Shown here piece after piece: positions 44,339-52,024 of a DNA stretch of 64,000 bases. The notes under the pieces are model-generated. The model made no database searches and was not told where the DNA came from. It was given only the letters and a program-made list of their open reading frames with translations. Source of the stretch: Hymenobacter mellowenesis. GTDB lineage: Bacteria > Bacteroidota > Bacteroidia > Cytophagales > Hymenobacteraceae. The stretch spans positions 124,001 through 188,000 of the forward strand of contig NZ_JAUQSX010000003.1 in assembly GCF_030581005.1 (NCBI RefSeq), in the 5' to 3' direction. Position 1 is the first letter of the stretch; every line of letters begins with the position of its first letter. The position numbers were made by a program, and so were the translations under genes.

Positions 44339-44651
44339 GAGTTATTTACAACCTGACTGGCGCGCAACAGGATGGAAAAAGATTGGGTGGGAGTCCTCTT
44401 TTCATCCGTTTCTGCGGCGTGCCATGTCAGTGTTGTAACCTCAACCGGCCGTCTTGGCGTCCCTGCGGCTGATAAAACCAAGCCACCCACCTGCAATCAG
44501 AATTTGTAGCGGGGGTTTCAGCGCCGCAGCTATTGCAAACAAATAGCAAAAACCGGCCCCGCTGCCGGCCTCCCTACTTGAATGGAAAAGTGAGTTTTAG
44601 TGAAACAATAAATGCGAAGAGGCGGCCTCCACTGGGGGCCGCTTCTTTTTT
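44339..44651 (+). ncRNA. Candidate rhamnose-controlled small RNA
   Basis: A transcript starting about 7 bases after the -7 box at 44332 and ending at the terminator 44616-44651 would be about 310 nt. It contains hairpin-forming stretches (e.g. CCGGC...GCCGG near 44553-44568). A 45-codon open frame at 44372-44509 (MEKDWVGVLF...) is the only sizeable coding option and looks unremarkable. The terminator's T run faces this strand, while the convergent lutC would meet a poor T run. Existence of the RNA is inferred. Confidence 0.4.
44616..44651 (+). terminator. Intrinsic terminator, plus-strand sense
   Basis: GAAG-AG-GCGGCC (44616-44627) pairs with GGCCGC-TTC (44637-44645) followed by a run of six T. 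The T run is on the plus strand, so it does not primarily serve the minus-strand lutC gene that ends at 44682. Confidence 0.75.
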
Positions 44652-44681
44652 GTTTCAGTCGAAAACTGCCGGCCGCTGGGC

Positions 44682-45251
44682 CTAATACAGCACCACCACC
44701 AGGCTGCGTGCGCCATGCGCCCCAATGACTAGTGACTGCTCAATGTCGGCCGTTTTGGAGGGACCGGCTACGAACTTGCCGTAGCCACCCGTGTGGGGCA
44801 GCTGTGCGTAGGCCTGGTGCATGGTGGCCACAATGCGGCGATGGTCGAGCACCAGCGCCAGATGCTGCGTGATAGTGGGCAGTGCCCGGTGCAGCATGTT
44901 GGCCTCGGGCAGCCACACGGCGCCGTTCTCGGCCACGCCAATCTCGCCGGGCAGCACGGCCAGGTCAATTTCGGCCAGAATGCCCGTGGGCGTCTGGCTA
45001 TTCACCGGTACCGTGCCGCGGAAGAGGGGAGAGGACGTGTTGCGCGCCTCGGGAAACAGCTGCTGCAAGGTCTCTTCCAACTCGTCCAGCGCCGCCATGC
45101 GCACCACAGTGCCGCCGATGCCCGTAAGTACGGTCGTAAAGCGTTCAATCGTAGCCTCACCGCCGAAATCGGGCACGGTGGGCAGGGGCAGCTCCTCGGG
45201 CTTGTTGGCCTTCGCAGCGGCTAAAATTCGTTCGCGGGATGCGGTGCTCAT
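44682..45251 (-). CDS. lutC: L-lactate utilisation protein LutC
   Basis: A 189-residue LUD-domain protein, subunit of the LutABC lactate oxidase that turns L-lactate into pyruvate. Typical stretches: LPGEIGVAENGAVWLPEANM (about 110-129), ALPTITQHLALVLDHRRIV and GPSKTADIEQSLVIGAHG near the C terminus. The start ATG overlaps the lutB stop (ATGA), so lutB and lutC are translationally coupled. A longer frame upstream is inside lutB. Last gene of the rhaI-kinase-lutABC run. Confidence 0.92.
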   Translation of the reverse strand: MSTASRERILAAAKANKPEELPLPTVPDFGGEATIERFTTVLTGIGGTVVRMAALDELEETLQQLFPEARNTSSPLFRGTVPVNSQTPTGILAEIDLAVLPGEIGVAENGAVWLPEANMLHRALPTITQHLALVLDHRRIVATMHQAYAQLPHTGGYGKFVAGPSKTADIEQSLVIGAHGARSLVVVLY

Positions 45252-46648
45252 GCGGGAATCTGAGGTTGCGTGGGCTGGACGGCGGGCTGGGGCTGCTTGG
45301 CGTACCACTCGCGGAAGCTTTGCTTGGGCGCCTCGGGCAATTCGCGCGCCACGGCCCAAGCATTCATGGAAGGGGCGTGGGTGAGGCCGTGCGGCAGCAG
45401 GCGCAGCGCCTTGCGCGCAAACTGTCCGCCCAGGCCGTACACCCGCGTGCTGGCCAGCACGCGGCCCATAAATTTCATGCTCCACTTCTTCGAGGCCGGG
45501 ATTTCGTTGGCCTCGCCCAGCACCTGCCGCCACTTGTAGAGCTGGGTGTGAATGTCGATTTTCACCGGGCACACGTCGGTGCACGAGCCGCAGAGCGTGC
45601 TGGCAAACGGCAGCGAAGCGTGCTTCTTCATGTCGATATTCGGCGACAGAATGGCGCCAATCGGGCCTGGCACGGTGAAGTCGTAGCTGTGGCCGCCGCT
45701 GCGCCGGTACACTGGGCAGGTGTTCATGCAAGCGCCGCACCGGATGCACTTCAGCGAAGCCCGGAAATCGGGCCGGCCCAGTTGCTGCGTCCGGCCATTG
45801 TCGACGATGACGATGTGCATCGCTTTGCCCGGCGCCGGCTTGGTGAAGTGCGAGGTGTAGGTTGTCACTGGCTGGCCAGTTGCACTGCGCGCCAGCAGCC
45901 GCGTGAACACGCCCAGGTCGCTCAGCCGCGGAATAATCTTCTCAATGCCCATCGCCGCGATGTGCACCCGGGCCAGGTTCACGCCCAAATCGGCGTTGCC
46001 TTCATTGGTGCACACCACCACCGCCCCGGTTTCTGCAATGGCGAAGTTGACGCCCGAAATGGCGACTTCGCCCGCGATAAACTTGGCGCGCAAGTGCTGC
46101 CGGGCGGCTTCGGTGAGGCGTTGCGGGTCGCTTTCGCCCTTGTCGGTGCCCAGGTGCGTGTGGAAGGTGTCGCCCACGTCTTCCTTTTTCAGGTGGATGG
46201 CCGGCAGCACAATGTGGCTCGGCGGCTCGTCCCGAAACTGAATAATCCGCTCGCCCAAATCGGTGTCCACCACCTCAATGCCGTGCTTAATCAGAAACGG
46301 ATTCAGGTGGCATTCCTCGGTCAGCATCGACTTGCTTTTGACGATGCGCGTGGCGCCTTCTTTCTGGATGATGTCGAGAATAATGGCGTTGTGCTCGGCT
46401 GCATCAGCCGCCCAATGCACATACACGCCGTTGGCCTGTGCGGCAGATTCGAACTCCCGCAAATACAGGTCGAGCCGACTCAGGGTGTGGTTTTTGATAC
46501 CGGACGCCAGCTCGCGCAACTCCTGGAATTCGGGCACAGCATACACGGCACGGTCGCGCTTCTCGCGTACGAACCACAGGGTTTCGTCGTGCCAGGTGGT
46601 GCGGTCGGCATCCAGCAGGAATTTATCGGCGCGAATGGCGTGGGACAT
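45248..46648 (-). CDS. lutB: L-lactate utilisation iron-sulfur protein LutB
   Basis: A 466-residue LutB, with an N-terminal LUD domain (about 60-290; GVNFAIAETGAVVVCTNEGN) and a ferredoxin-like 4Fe-4S pair: CIRCGACMNTCP near 310-321 and CGSCTDVCP near 361-369. It is the electron-carrying core of lactate oxidation. The start MSHAIRADKF at 46648 is preferred; the 25-residue upstream extension would run into a palindromic element. Coupled to lutC by an ATGA overlap. Confidence 0.93.
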   Translation of the reverse strand: MSHAIRADKFLLDADRTTWHDETLWFVREKRDRAVYAVPEFQELRELASGIKNHTLSRLDLYLREFESAAQANGVYVHWAADAAEHNAIILDIIQKEGATRIVKSKSMLTEECHLNPFLIKHGIEVVDTDLGERIIQFRDEPPSHIVLPAIHLKKEDVGDTFHTHLGTDKGESDPQRLTEAARQHLRAKFIAGEVAISGVNFAIAETGAVVVCTNEGNADLGVNLARVHIAAMGIEKIIPRLSDLGVFTRLLARSATGQPVTTYTSHFTKPAPGKAMHIVIVDNGRTQQLGRPDFRASLKCIRCGACMNTCPVYRRSGGHSYDFTVPGPIGAILSPNIDMKKHASLPFASTLCGSCTDVCPVKIDIHTQLYKWRQVLGEANEIPASKKWSMKFMGRVLASTRVYGLGGQFARKALRLLPHGLTHAPSMNAWAVARELPEAPKQSFREWYAKQPQPAVQPTQPQIPA

Positions 46649-46689
46649 GTGGTGGGGAGTGGATTGGTGGGTTGGCGGAATGGTGGGTC

Positions 46690-46793
46690 CTGTCATCCTG
46701 AGCGCAGCGAAGGACCTTATCACCGATGAACGTTTTGCAGTAATTCAAACGGCGCATCGGTGATAAGGTCCTTCGCTGCGCTCAGGATGACAG
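46690..46793. repeat. Palindromic element, family A (perfect 39-bp arms)
   Basis: Arms 46690-46728 and 46755-46793 are perfect reverse complements around a 26-nt loop (core CTGTCATCCTGAGCGCAGCG). It lies between lutA and lutB and ends four bases before the lutA stop codon, inside a three-gene operon. Confidence 0.96.
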
Positions 46794-46796
46794 TTC

Positions 46797-47537
46797 TTAA
46801 GTCACGACCCCATTCAAAATCTCAGCCGCGTGCATCACCCGAATCGGCAACTGGGCACGGCGCACGATGCCTTCGAGATGCATCAGGCACGACATGTCGC
46901 TGCCGGTGAGTACCTGCGTGCCGTTCAGCACGTGGTCGGCCACGCGGTCCTGACCCATGCGGGCTGAGATGCCGGCTTCCGAGACGCAGAAGGTGCCGCC
47001 GAAGCCGCAGCATTCGTCGTTGCGGTTGAGTTGGGTGAGCTCGATGCCATCGAGCGAGGCCATCAGGCGGTGCAGCTGGCCGTCGCGCACGGGCGTCATC
47101 TCCGATTCGTTGGCCTGGTGCAGGCCGCGCTGGCCGTGGCAGCTCAGGTGCAGGCCCACTTTGTGCGGGAAGGCGCCGGGTAGTGTCTCCACTTTCAGCA
47201 CCGTGCTGATGAAGTCAATCAGGTCGTAGGCCGCTCCGCGTACGTGCTGCACGTCGGCCGTTTGTTCCAGCTTGTCAAAGTGCTTGCGGACGTGGTATAC
47301 GCAGCTGCCCGAGGGCGCCACCACGTAGTCGTAGTCGCTGAACGTCTGCACGAAATGCTTGTAGATGGGCAGCGCGTCGCGCTCACAGCCGCTGTTGGCC
47401 AGGGGCTGGCCGCAGCAGGTTTGCTGAGCCGGGAAATGCGCCTGCACCCCCAGCTTCTCCAGCAGCTGCAGCGTCGCGATGCCGACCTGCGGATAGAACT
47501 GGTCGATGTAGCACGGGACGAATAGGGCAACTTTCAT
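46797..47537 (-). CDS. lutA: L-lactate utilisation protein LutA
   Basis: A 246-residue LutA/YkgE-type protein with two CCG domains that hold iron-sulfur clusters: CCGQPLANSG near 41-50 and ECCGFGGTFCV near 175-185. It opens MKVALFVPCYIDQFYP as in the family. It forms the LutABC complex with the two downstream genes. In this setting the L-lactate comes from rhamnose through lactaldehyde, which explains its place behind the kinase gene. Confidence 0.93.
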   Translation of the reverse strand: MKVALFVPCYIDQFYPQVGIATLQLLEKLGVQAHFPAQQTCCGQPLANSGCERDALPIYKHFVQTFSDYDYVVAPSGSCVYHVRKHFDKLEQTADVQHVRGAAYDLIDFISTVLKVETLPGAFPHKVGLHLSCHGQRGLHQANESEMTPVRDGQLHRLMASLDGIELTQLNRNDECCGFGGTFCVSEAGISARMGQDRVADHVLNGTQVLTGSDMSCLMHLEGIVRRAQLPIRVMHAAEILNGVVT

Positions 47538-47558
47538 TCTAGCACAGAGCGGTCTGGA

Positions 47559-47663
47559 ACCGGTCCGACCGCCCAGGCGGTCCGACCGGTCGTCGTGGGA
47601 CGGTTGTCGTTGGTACTTTGTTCTTACGGTAACCGGTCGGACCGCCCTAGGCGGTCGGACCGG
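47559..47663. repeat. Double hairpin, family D
   Basis: Two self-complementary units, 47559-47590 and 47632-47663, each of the form ACCGGTC-GACCGCC/GGCGGTC-GACCGGT. The units are also inverted copies of one another. They fill the gap between the FGGY kinase stop and lutA start. Confidence 0.9.
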
Positions 47664-47674
47664 CGGACGACTCG

Positions 47675-49072
47675 TTACTTGCTTACGGGCGACACTTCGT
47701 TTCGCACCGCCGCCAGCGGCATATCATCCTCGTCGGTGAACAATGGCTGCGTCTTCTTCAGCGCCTCACCCTGCTCCAAGTGGACCAAAGCCCCCAAAGC
47801 CGTAGCCTGCGGCACTTCCAGCGTGCGGATTTCTGCTTTCGGGAAGTTCCAGCTCAGCGTTTGCATGAAGAGCGGGTTGCGGGCAAAACCGCCATCGACA
47901 AAGATGGTTTTCTCACCCTGCCAAACCAGGTGAATCGATTCGAGCAGAATATTAATCAGCCCGTGCATGAGGTGCTGGTAGGCATCCGAGGCGGTGCGGA
48001 AGCCGCTCAGGTCCCACTCCTCAGCCGGCTGGTCGGGGAAGGGGCCGGTGCCGGCCATGCAGGCCGGGCGGAAGCCGGCGGAGGCCTCGTCATAGGGCCG
48101 GGCCAGCACGATGGAGCGGTAAAAATCGGGCTTGACGTGGAAGTGGGCGGCGATGCGCTCTACTTGGTAGTCGTGTTCGCGGCCCAGGAACACGCGGGCG
48201 GCGCGGGTGGCCTCGCCCCGGGGCGTCATGAAGCTGAGGCAGTCGCGGCGCAGCAGCTCCGGCGTCAGGGCGTTGCTGTTGAAGGGGTTGATGGTGACCG
48301 ACCAGGTGCCGGTGGATACCAGCACGAAGGGCTCATCATTCTCCGCCAGGTAGGGCATCACGGCCGAGGTGCTGTCGTGCAAACCCACGCCCACCATGAT
48401 GCCGTCCACCACCGAGGCGATGGAGTCGCGGGTGAGGGGCGCCAGCTTCTCGTCGATGCCCTCGCGGTACACCCACTCGTGGTAGTCGTTGCGCTTGTAG
48501 TCCCACAGCGCCGTGTGGCAGCCGATGGAGGTGAAGTCGCTGAATTTCTCACCCGAAATCAGGTAGGAGAGGTAGTTCGGCAAGTGCAGCGAGGTGTGAA
48601 TCTGGGCGTACTTCTCGGGCTTGGCGTATTTCAGCCAATAGAGCTGCAGGCCGGAATTCAGCAAACCCAGGCGCGGTGAGCAGGTGTCGGCCGCGAATTC
48701 TTCCGGCGACTGGCTTAGCTCCGCGTAAAACTTGGTCTCAATATCGGCCGGCATCGGCTTGAGGTAGTTGTAGAGCGGCAGCATGGGCTGGCCGTCGGCG
48801 CCGAGGTGCACCCAACTGGCGCCATAGGCCGTGAAATTCACGCCCTTTACGGTGTAGTGCGGGTGGTGGCGCAGCTGTTTCCAATGGTCGAGCACCCACT
48901 CCGTGAGGCGGGGGAGGTGGTCGCACACGAAGCCGTCGTCATCGAGCACGTCGGTGCACACATGTAGCTCTTCGTTGATAATCTGCTGGTCCTCATCAAA
49001 GAGAATCAGCTTCTTATTGGTTTTGCCGATGTCGAAAACGGCGTAGACGGTTTTTTTGATGCCTGGATTCAT
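47675..49072 (-). CDS. FGGY-family carbohydrate kinase, probable rhamnulokinase
   Basis: A 465-residue FGGY kinase. The N-terminal phosphate-binding segment reads VFDIGKTNKKLILFDED (about 12-28), followed by the second domain motif STGTWSVTINPF near 257 and the ATP-site region FVDGGFARNPLFMQTLS near 400. It diverges from E. coli RhaB but sits directly behind rhaI with an ATGA overlap, so L-rhamnulose is the expected substrate. A different deoxy-ketose is possible. Confidence 0.85.
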   Translation of the reverse strand: MNPGIKKTVYAVFDIGKTNKKLILFDEDQQIINEELHVCTDVLDDDGFVCDHLPRLTEWVLDHWKQLRHHPHYTVKGVNFTAYGASWVHLGADGQPMLPLYNYLKPMPADIETKFYAELSQSPEEFAADTCSPRLGLLNSGLQLYWLKYAKPEKYAQIHTSLHLPNYLSYLISGEKFSDFTSIGCHTALWDYKRNDYHEWVYREGIDEKLAPLTRDSIASVVDGIMVGVGLHDSTSAVMPYLAENDEPFVLVSTGTWSVTINPFNSNALTPELLRRDCLSFMTPRGEATRAARVFLGREHDYQVERIAAHFHVKPDFYRSIVLARPYDEASAGFRPACMAGTGPFPDQPAEEWDLSGFRTASDAYQHLMHGLINILLESIHLVWQGEKTIFVDGGFARNPLFMQTLSWNFPKAEIRTLEVPQATALGALVHLEQGEALKKTQPLFTDEDDMPLAAVRNEVSPVSK

Positions 49073-50349
49073 AGTCCCGTCGATACGCTGTGCTTGCCGC
49101 GTTGCTGGATGAGTTTCTCGCGCACGCCCTCGGCGCGGAAGGCCGTGAGGGGCCGCAGGGCGCCGCCGGCGCGCAGGTAGGCTTCCGATACCAGCGGGCG
49201 CACGTCGGTGAGGAAGGCGTCGCGCAGGATTTCCTCGGCGCGCACCACGTCGTTGGCGTCCTGGGCTTCGGCGAGGGCTTCGCGGTCCACGAGCAGGGCT
49301 TTGGCGTAAGCCGAAAGGATGTTTTCGACCGATTGCAGGAGGTCTTCCAGCGGGTCTTTCACGTTGTGGCTGGCGTCAATCATGTAGGCCACGGCCTCAG
49401 CGGGAACCGATTTATCGAGGGCGGCGTCCACCAGCTCGTTAAAAATCAGGAACAGCTGGAAGGGCTTGATGCTGCCGGTGGTCAGGTCGTCGTCGCCGTA
49501 CATCGAGCCGTTGAAGTGGAAGCCCCCGAGGCGGCCGAACTGCCGCAGGCGGCCCACAATCTGCTCAATATTCGTGTTGGGCAAGTGGTGGCCCAAGTCA
49601 ACCAACACCTGCGCCTGCTGGCCCAGCGCCTGGCACAAGGCCAGTGAGGTGCCCCAGTCGGGAATCACCATCGAGTAGAAGTTGGGCTCGTAGGGCTTGT
49701 ACTCCACCAGCATGGTCCAGTCCGAGGGCACGGCCTCGTAGATGGCCGCCAGCGACTCTTGGGTGCGCGAGAAAGCGCGGCGCAGGTGCGACTGGCCGGG
49801 GAAGTTGGAGCCGTCGGCCAGCCAGATGGTCAGCGTTTTGGCGTCGAGCTGCTTGCCGTAGCGCACGCAGTCGATGTTGTGCTGAATGGCCTGCTCGCGC
49901 ACGGCCTTTTCGGTGTGGCTGAGCGAGCCGAACTTGTAGGACTGCGGCTGGTCTTTCTGGTCCTGGAAGGTATTGGAATTCACCGAATCAATCACCAGAC
50001 CTTTCTCCTTCAGCAGCTGCTGCAGGCCGGGAATGTCCTGCGGAATATCCCACGGAATGTGCAGCGAGATGGAGTTCGACGAGCGGTTCAGCGCCTGCAG
50101 AATGCCCACGTCGCCGATTTTGTCTTCCAGTGTCGCCGGCTCGCCGCCGGCCGCAAACCGGCCGAAGCGGGTGCCGCCCGTGCCCAGCGCCCAGCTCGGA
50201 ATCGCCACCTGGAAATCAATCAGCTTCTGCACCACGGCCGCCACATCGGCGTGGCGCAGGCGCGGCGACTCGGCCGTGTATTGAAACTGGGTTTGGTGCT
50301 CGGCCAGCAGCGGCTGGTTGAGTTCGGCAAGGCGTTGGTCAGAGAACAT
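49069..50349 (-). CDS. rhaI: L-rhamnose isomerase (Pseudomonas/Rhizobium type)
   Basis: A 426-residue TIM-barrel L-rhamnose isomerase of the P. stutzeri/rhizobial class, converting L-rhamnose to L-rhamnulose. Likely metal-binding acids and histidine lie in VEYKPYEPNF (Glu, about 212), VLVDLGHHLP (Asp/His, about 243-252) and GGFHFNGSMYGDDD (about 272-285). It lacks similarity to E. coli RhaA. Expressed from the rha-type promoter at 50392-50436, it leads the run rhaI-kinase-lutABC. Confidence 0.93.
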   Translation of the reverse strand: MFSDQRLAELNQPLLAEHQTQFQYTAESPRLRHADVAAVVQKLIDFQVAIPSWALGTGGTRFGRFAAGGEPATLEDKIGDVGILQALNRSSNSISLHIPWDIPQDIPGLQQLLKEKGLVIDSVNSNTFQDQKDQPQSYKFGSLSHTEKAVREQAIQHNIDCVRYGKQLDAKTLTIWLADGSNFPGQSHLRRAFSRTQESLAAIYEAVPSDWTMLVEYKPYEPNFYSMVIPDWGTSLALCQALGQQAQVLVDLGHHLPNTNIEQIVGRLRQFGRLGGFHFNGSMYGDDDLTTGSIKPFQLFLIFNELVDAALDKSVPAEAVAYMIDASHNVKDPLEDLLQSVENILSAYAKALLVDREALAEAQDANDVVRAEEILRDAFLTDVRPLVSEAYLRAGGALRPLTAFRAEGVREKLIQQRGKHSVSTGL

Positions 50350-50391
50350 AGGTTGGCGAGGAAATAATGTCCGGTGTTGGTTGGGTAGCTA

Positions 50392-50436
50392 CAAATTACC
50401 CGTTTCCGTGAGGGCGAACTGTTCTGGGCTCTCCTG
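50392..50436 (-). promoter_or_regulatory. Rha-type promoter of rhaI
   Basis: Minus strand: CAGGAGAG at 50436-50429, CCCAGAACAG spacer, TTCG at 50418-50415, then 19 bases and TTTG at 50395-50392 (in TAATTTG). The spacing equals that of the rhaT and susC promoters. About 43 bases to the rhaI start. Confidence 0.72.
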
Positions 50437-50450
50437 TTTTGCGAGGGAAA

Positions 50451-50630
50451 AACCCCACCCCCGGCCCCTCCCCTCTGGGGGAGAGGAGCCACGGCTGCGT
50501 AGGCATGACATCGTGCATAAGCTTTAGCTTGTGCAATCGTTGAAATTCCCCAACGGACACAAGCCAAAGCTTAGGGTATGAGAATCACCAGGCTCCCCTC
50601 CCCCGGAGGGGAGGGGCCGGGGGTGGGGTT
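50451..50630. repeat. Palindromic element, family B, with nested palindrome
   Basis: Outer arms at 50451-50490 and 50591-50630 (core CCCCACCCCCGGCCCCTCCC) pair with a few mismatches. The loop contains a second palindrome at about 50517-50576 (AAGCTTTAGCTTGTG ... CACAAGCCAAAGCTT). The right arm reaches the first two bases of the GntR stop codon. Confidence 0.9.
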
Positions 50631-51639
50631 ACAACGACCCCCTACGAATCGTGTAAAACGGGTTCTTGACCTTCACGCGCTGTTTCTCCAGCAGCAGGGT
50701 GGCGGCGGTTTTGCCCATGGCCTCGAAGTCGGTGGTAATCACCGTCATGTTCAGCAGCTCTTTCAGGGGTGTTTCGTTGAAGGAAATGATGCCGACTTCG
50801 CGGCCCAGCAGGTAGCTGGTCTGGCGGATTTTCTTCACCAGTTCCACCAGGTCGGTTTCGCGGATTACCACGTAGGCGGTGCCGGCCTGCACCACCTCGT
50901 TCATGGCGTTTTCCACCACCGCAAACTCCTTGTTGCGCATCAGGCAGAAGGAGCGGAAACCCCACGGCAGCTCTTCCGGGTGGTTGGCGTCGGAGGGCAG
51001 CACCAGCACCAGGCGGGAGTATTTTTCGAGCAAGTCCTCAGAGCTTTCCAGGGCGTTGAAAATGTCCTTATCGAAGTCCTGGAACACGCGCAGGCAGTCG
51101 TGGGTCAGCTCCGGGATGTCCTTGTCGAGCAGCACCAGCTCCTGGCTGGGAATGGTGTTGAGCACGGCGCGCGACTGAGCCTTGTCGGTGTTCAGCGCGA
51201 AGTGCGGCATCACCACGTAGTAGTTGTACTTGCCGAGGTTCTTCTCGATGATTTCCTGGAACAGATTCACGTTGTAGTGGTGAATCTGCAGGTCGACGGT
51301 GGCGCGGTCGCCGAGGGTTTCGAGGAAGGCGTAGTAGATGATTTTTTTGTAGGAGCTGAGCTTGTTGAAGACCAGCAGAATCTTCAGCTTCGAGGTGTCG
51401 CTGGCTTCCACGTAGTAGCCCTTGCCCTGCACCGAGGTGATGAACCCCCGCTCGCGCAGCTCGCGGTAGGCCTTTTCCACGGTGTCGCGGGCCAGGTAGT
51501 GCTCCACGCTCAGCTCGCTGATGCTGGGCAGGTGGTCGCCGTTTTTCAGCACGCCGCGCTCAATGTCCATGATAACCGACTGCACAATCTGCTTGTACTT
51601 CGGGGTTTTGTCCAGGGGCTTTAGTTGGAGTTGGTACAT
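50629..51639 (-). CDS. GntR-family regulator with sugar-binding domain, probable rhamnose regulator
   Basis: A 336-residue regulator. The N-terminal GntR winged helix reads KYKQIVQSVIMDIERGVLK, LPSISELSVEHYLARDTVEK (about 12-65). The rest (about 75-335) is a LacI-like periplasmic-binding fold (KILLVFNKLSSYKKIIYYAF, LVLVLPSDANH, REVGIISFNETPLKELLNM). Located between rhaI and the aldolase gene, it is the best candidate to read L-rhamnose and act at the CAGGAGAG sites. An upstream in-frame ATG at 51678 adds 13 residues and cannot be excluded. Confidence 0.87.
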   Translation of the reverse strand: MYQLQLKPLDKTPKYKQIVQSVIMDIERGVLKNGDHLPSISELSVEHYLARDTVEKAYRELRERGFITSVQGKGYYVEASDTSKLKILLVFNKLSSYKKIIYYAFLETLGDRATVDLQIHHYNVNLFQEIIEKNLGKYNYYVVMPHFALNTDKAQSRAVLNTIPSQELVLLDKDIPELTHDCLRVFQDFDKDIFNALESSEDLLEKYSRLVLVLPSDANHPEELPWGFRSFCLMRNKEFAVVENAMNEVVQAGTAYVVIRETDLVELVKKIRQTSYLLGREVGIISFNETPLKELLNMTVITTDFEAMGKTAATLLLEKQRVKVKNPFYTIRRGSL

Positions 51640-51755
51640 GCCGGAAGGGGGGCGGGTGATTTCAGGCTTTTCTACCAAGGGAAACCCGGTTGGAAGCGGC
51701 GAAATTCAGCGGTGCAAAGAGGAAGGTGGGAAAGGGCAAAAACGCGGGGCGCTAA

Positions 51756-51763
51756 CCAAATGT
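51756..51763 (-). promoter_or_regulatory. -7 promoter box for the gntR-family gene
   Basis: TACATTTG on the minus strand is a perfect TAnnTTTG box. No CAGGAGAG site precedes it, so the regulator may not control its own promoter that way. Confidence 0.6.
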
Positions 51764-51817
51764 AGCCTTTTCCGCAACGTATACCGATAGATAGCGGGCG
51801 TAATACGCGCAAAAAAA

Positions 51818-51992
51818 GAACGTCATGCTGAGCGAAGTCGAAGCATCTCGCTCACACCGTCTGTCATCCTGAGCAAAGCGAAGGACCTTATCAAGCCAGA
51901 ACAACCAGCGTTCAGCGGTGATAAGATGCTTCCTTCGTCAGCATGACAAACGGTGTGGGCGAGATGCTTCGACTTCGCTCAGCATGACGTTC
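51818..51992. repeat. Palindromic element, family A, nested inside another
   Basis: Outer arms 51818-51860 and 51950-51992 (starting GAACGTCATGCTGAGCGAAG) pair well. The loop holds a second family A palindrome with arms 51861-51893 (CTGTCATCCTGAGCAAAGCG) and 51919-51948. The inner one sits exactly between the arm ends CACCGT and ACGGTG. Confidence 0.92.
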
Positions 51993-52024
51993 AATTATTT
52001 ACATAAGCCGTCAAGCCTTGACGC

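Noticed and set aside
44080..44496. Minus-strand 138-codon frame between rhaM and lutC
   Set aside because: Overlaps the rhaM 3' end and the family C palindrome antisense; composition and lack of motifs indicate a chance frame.
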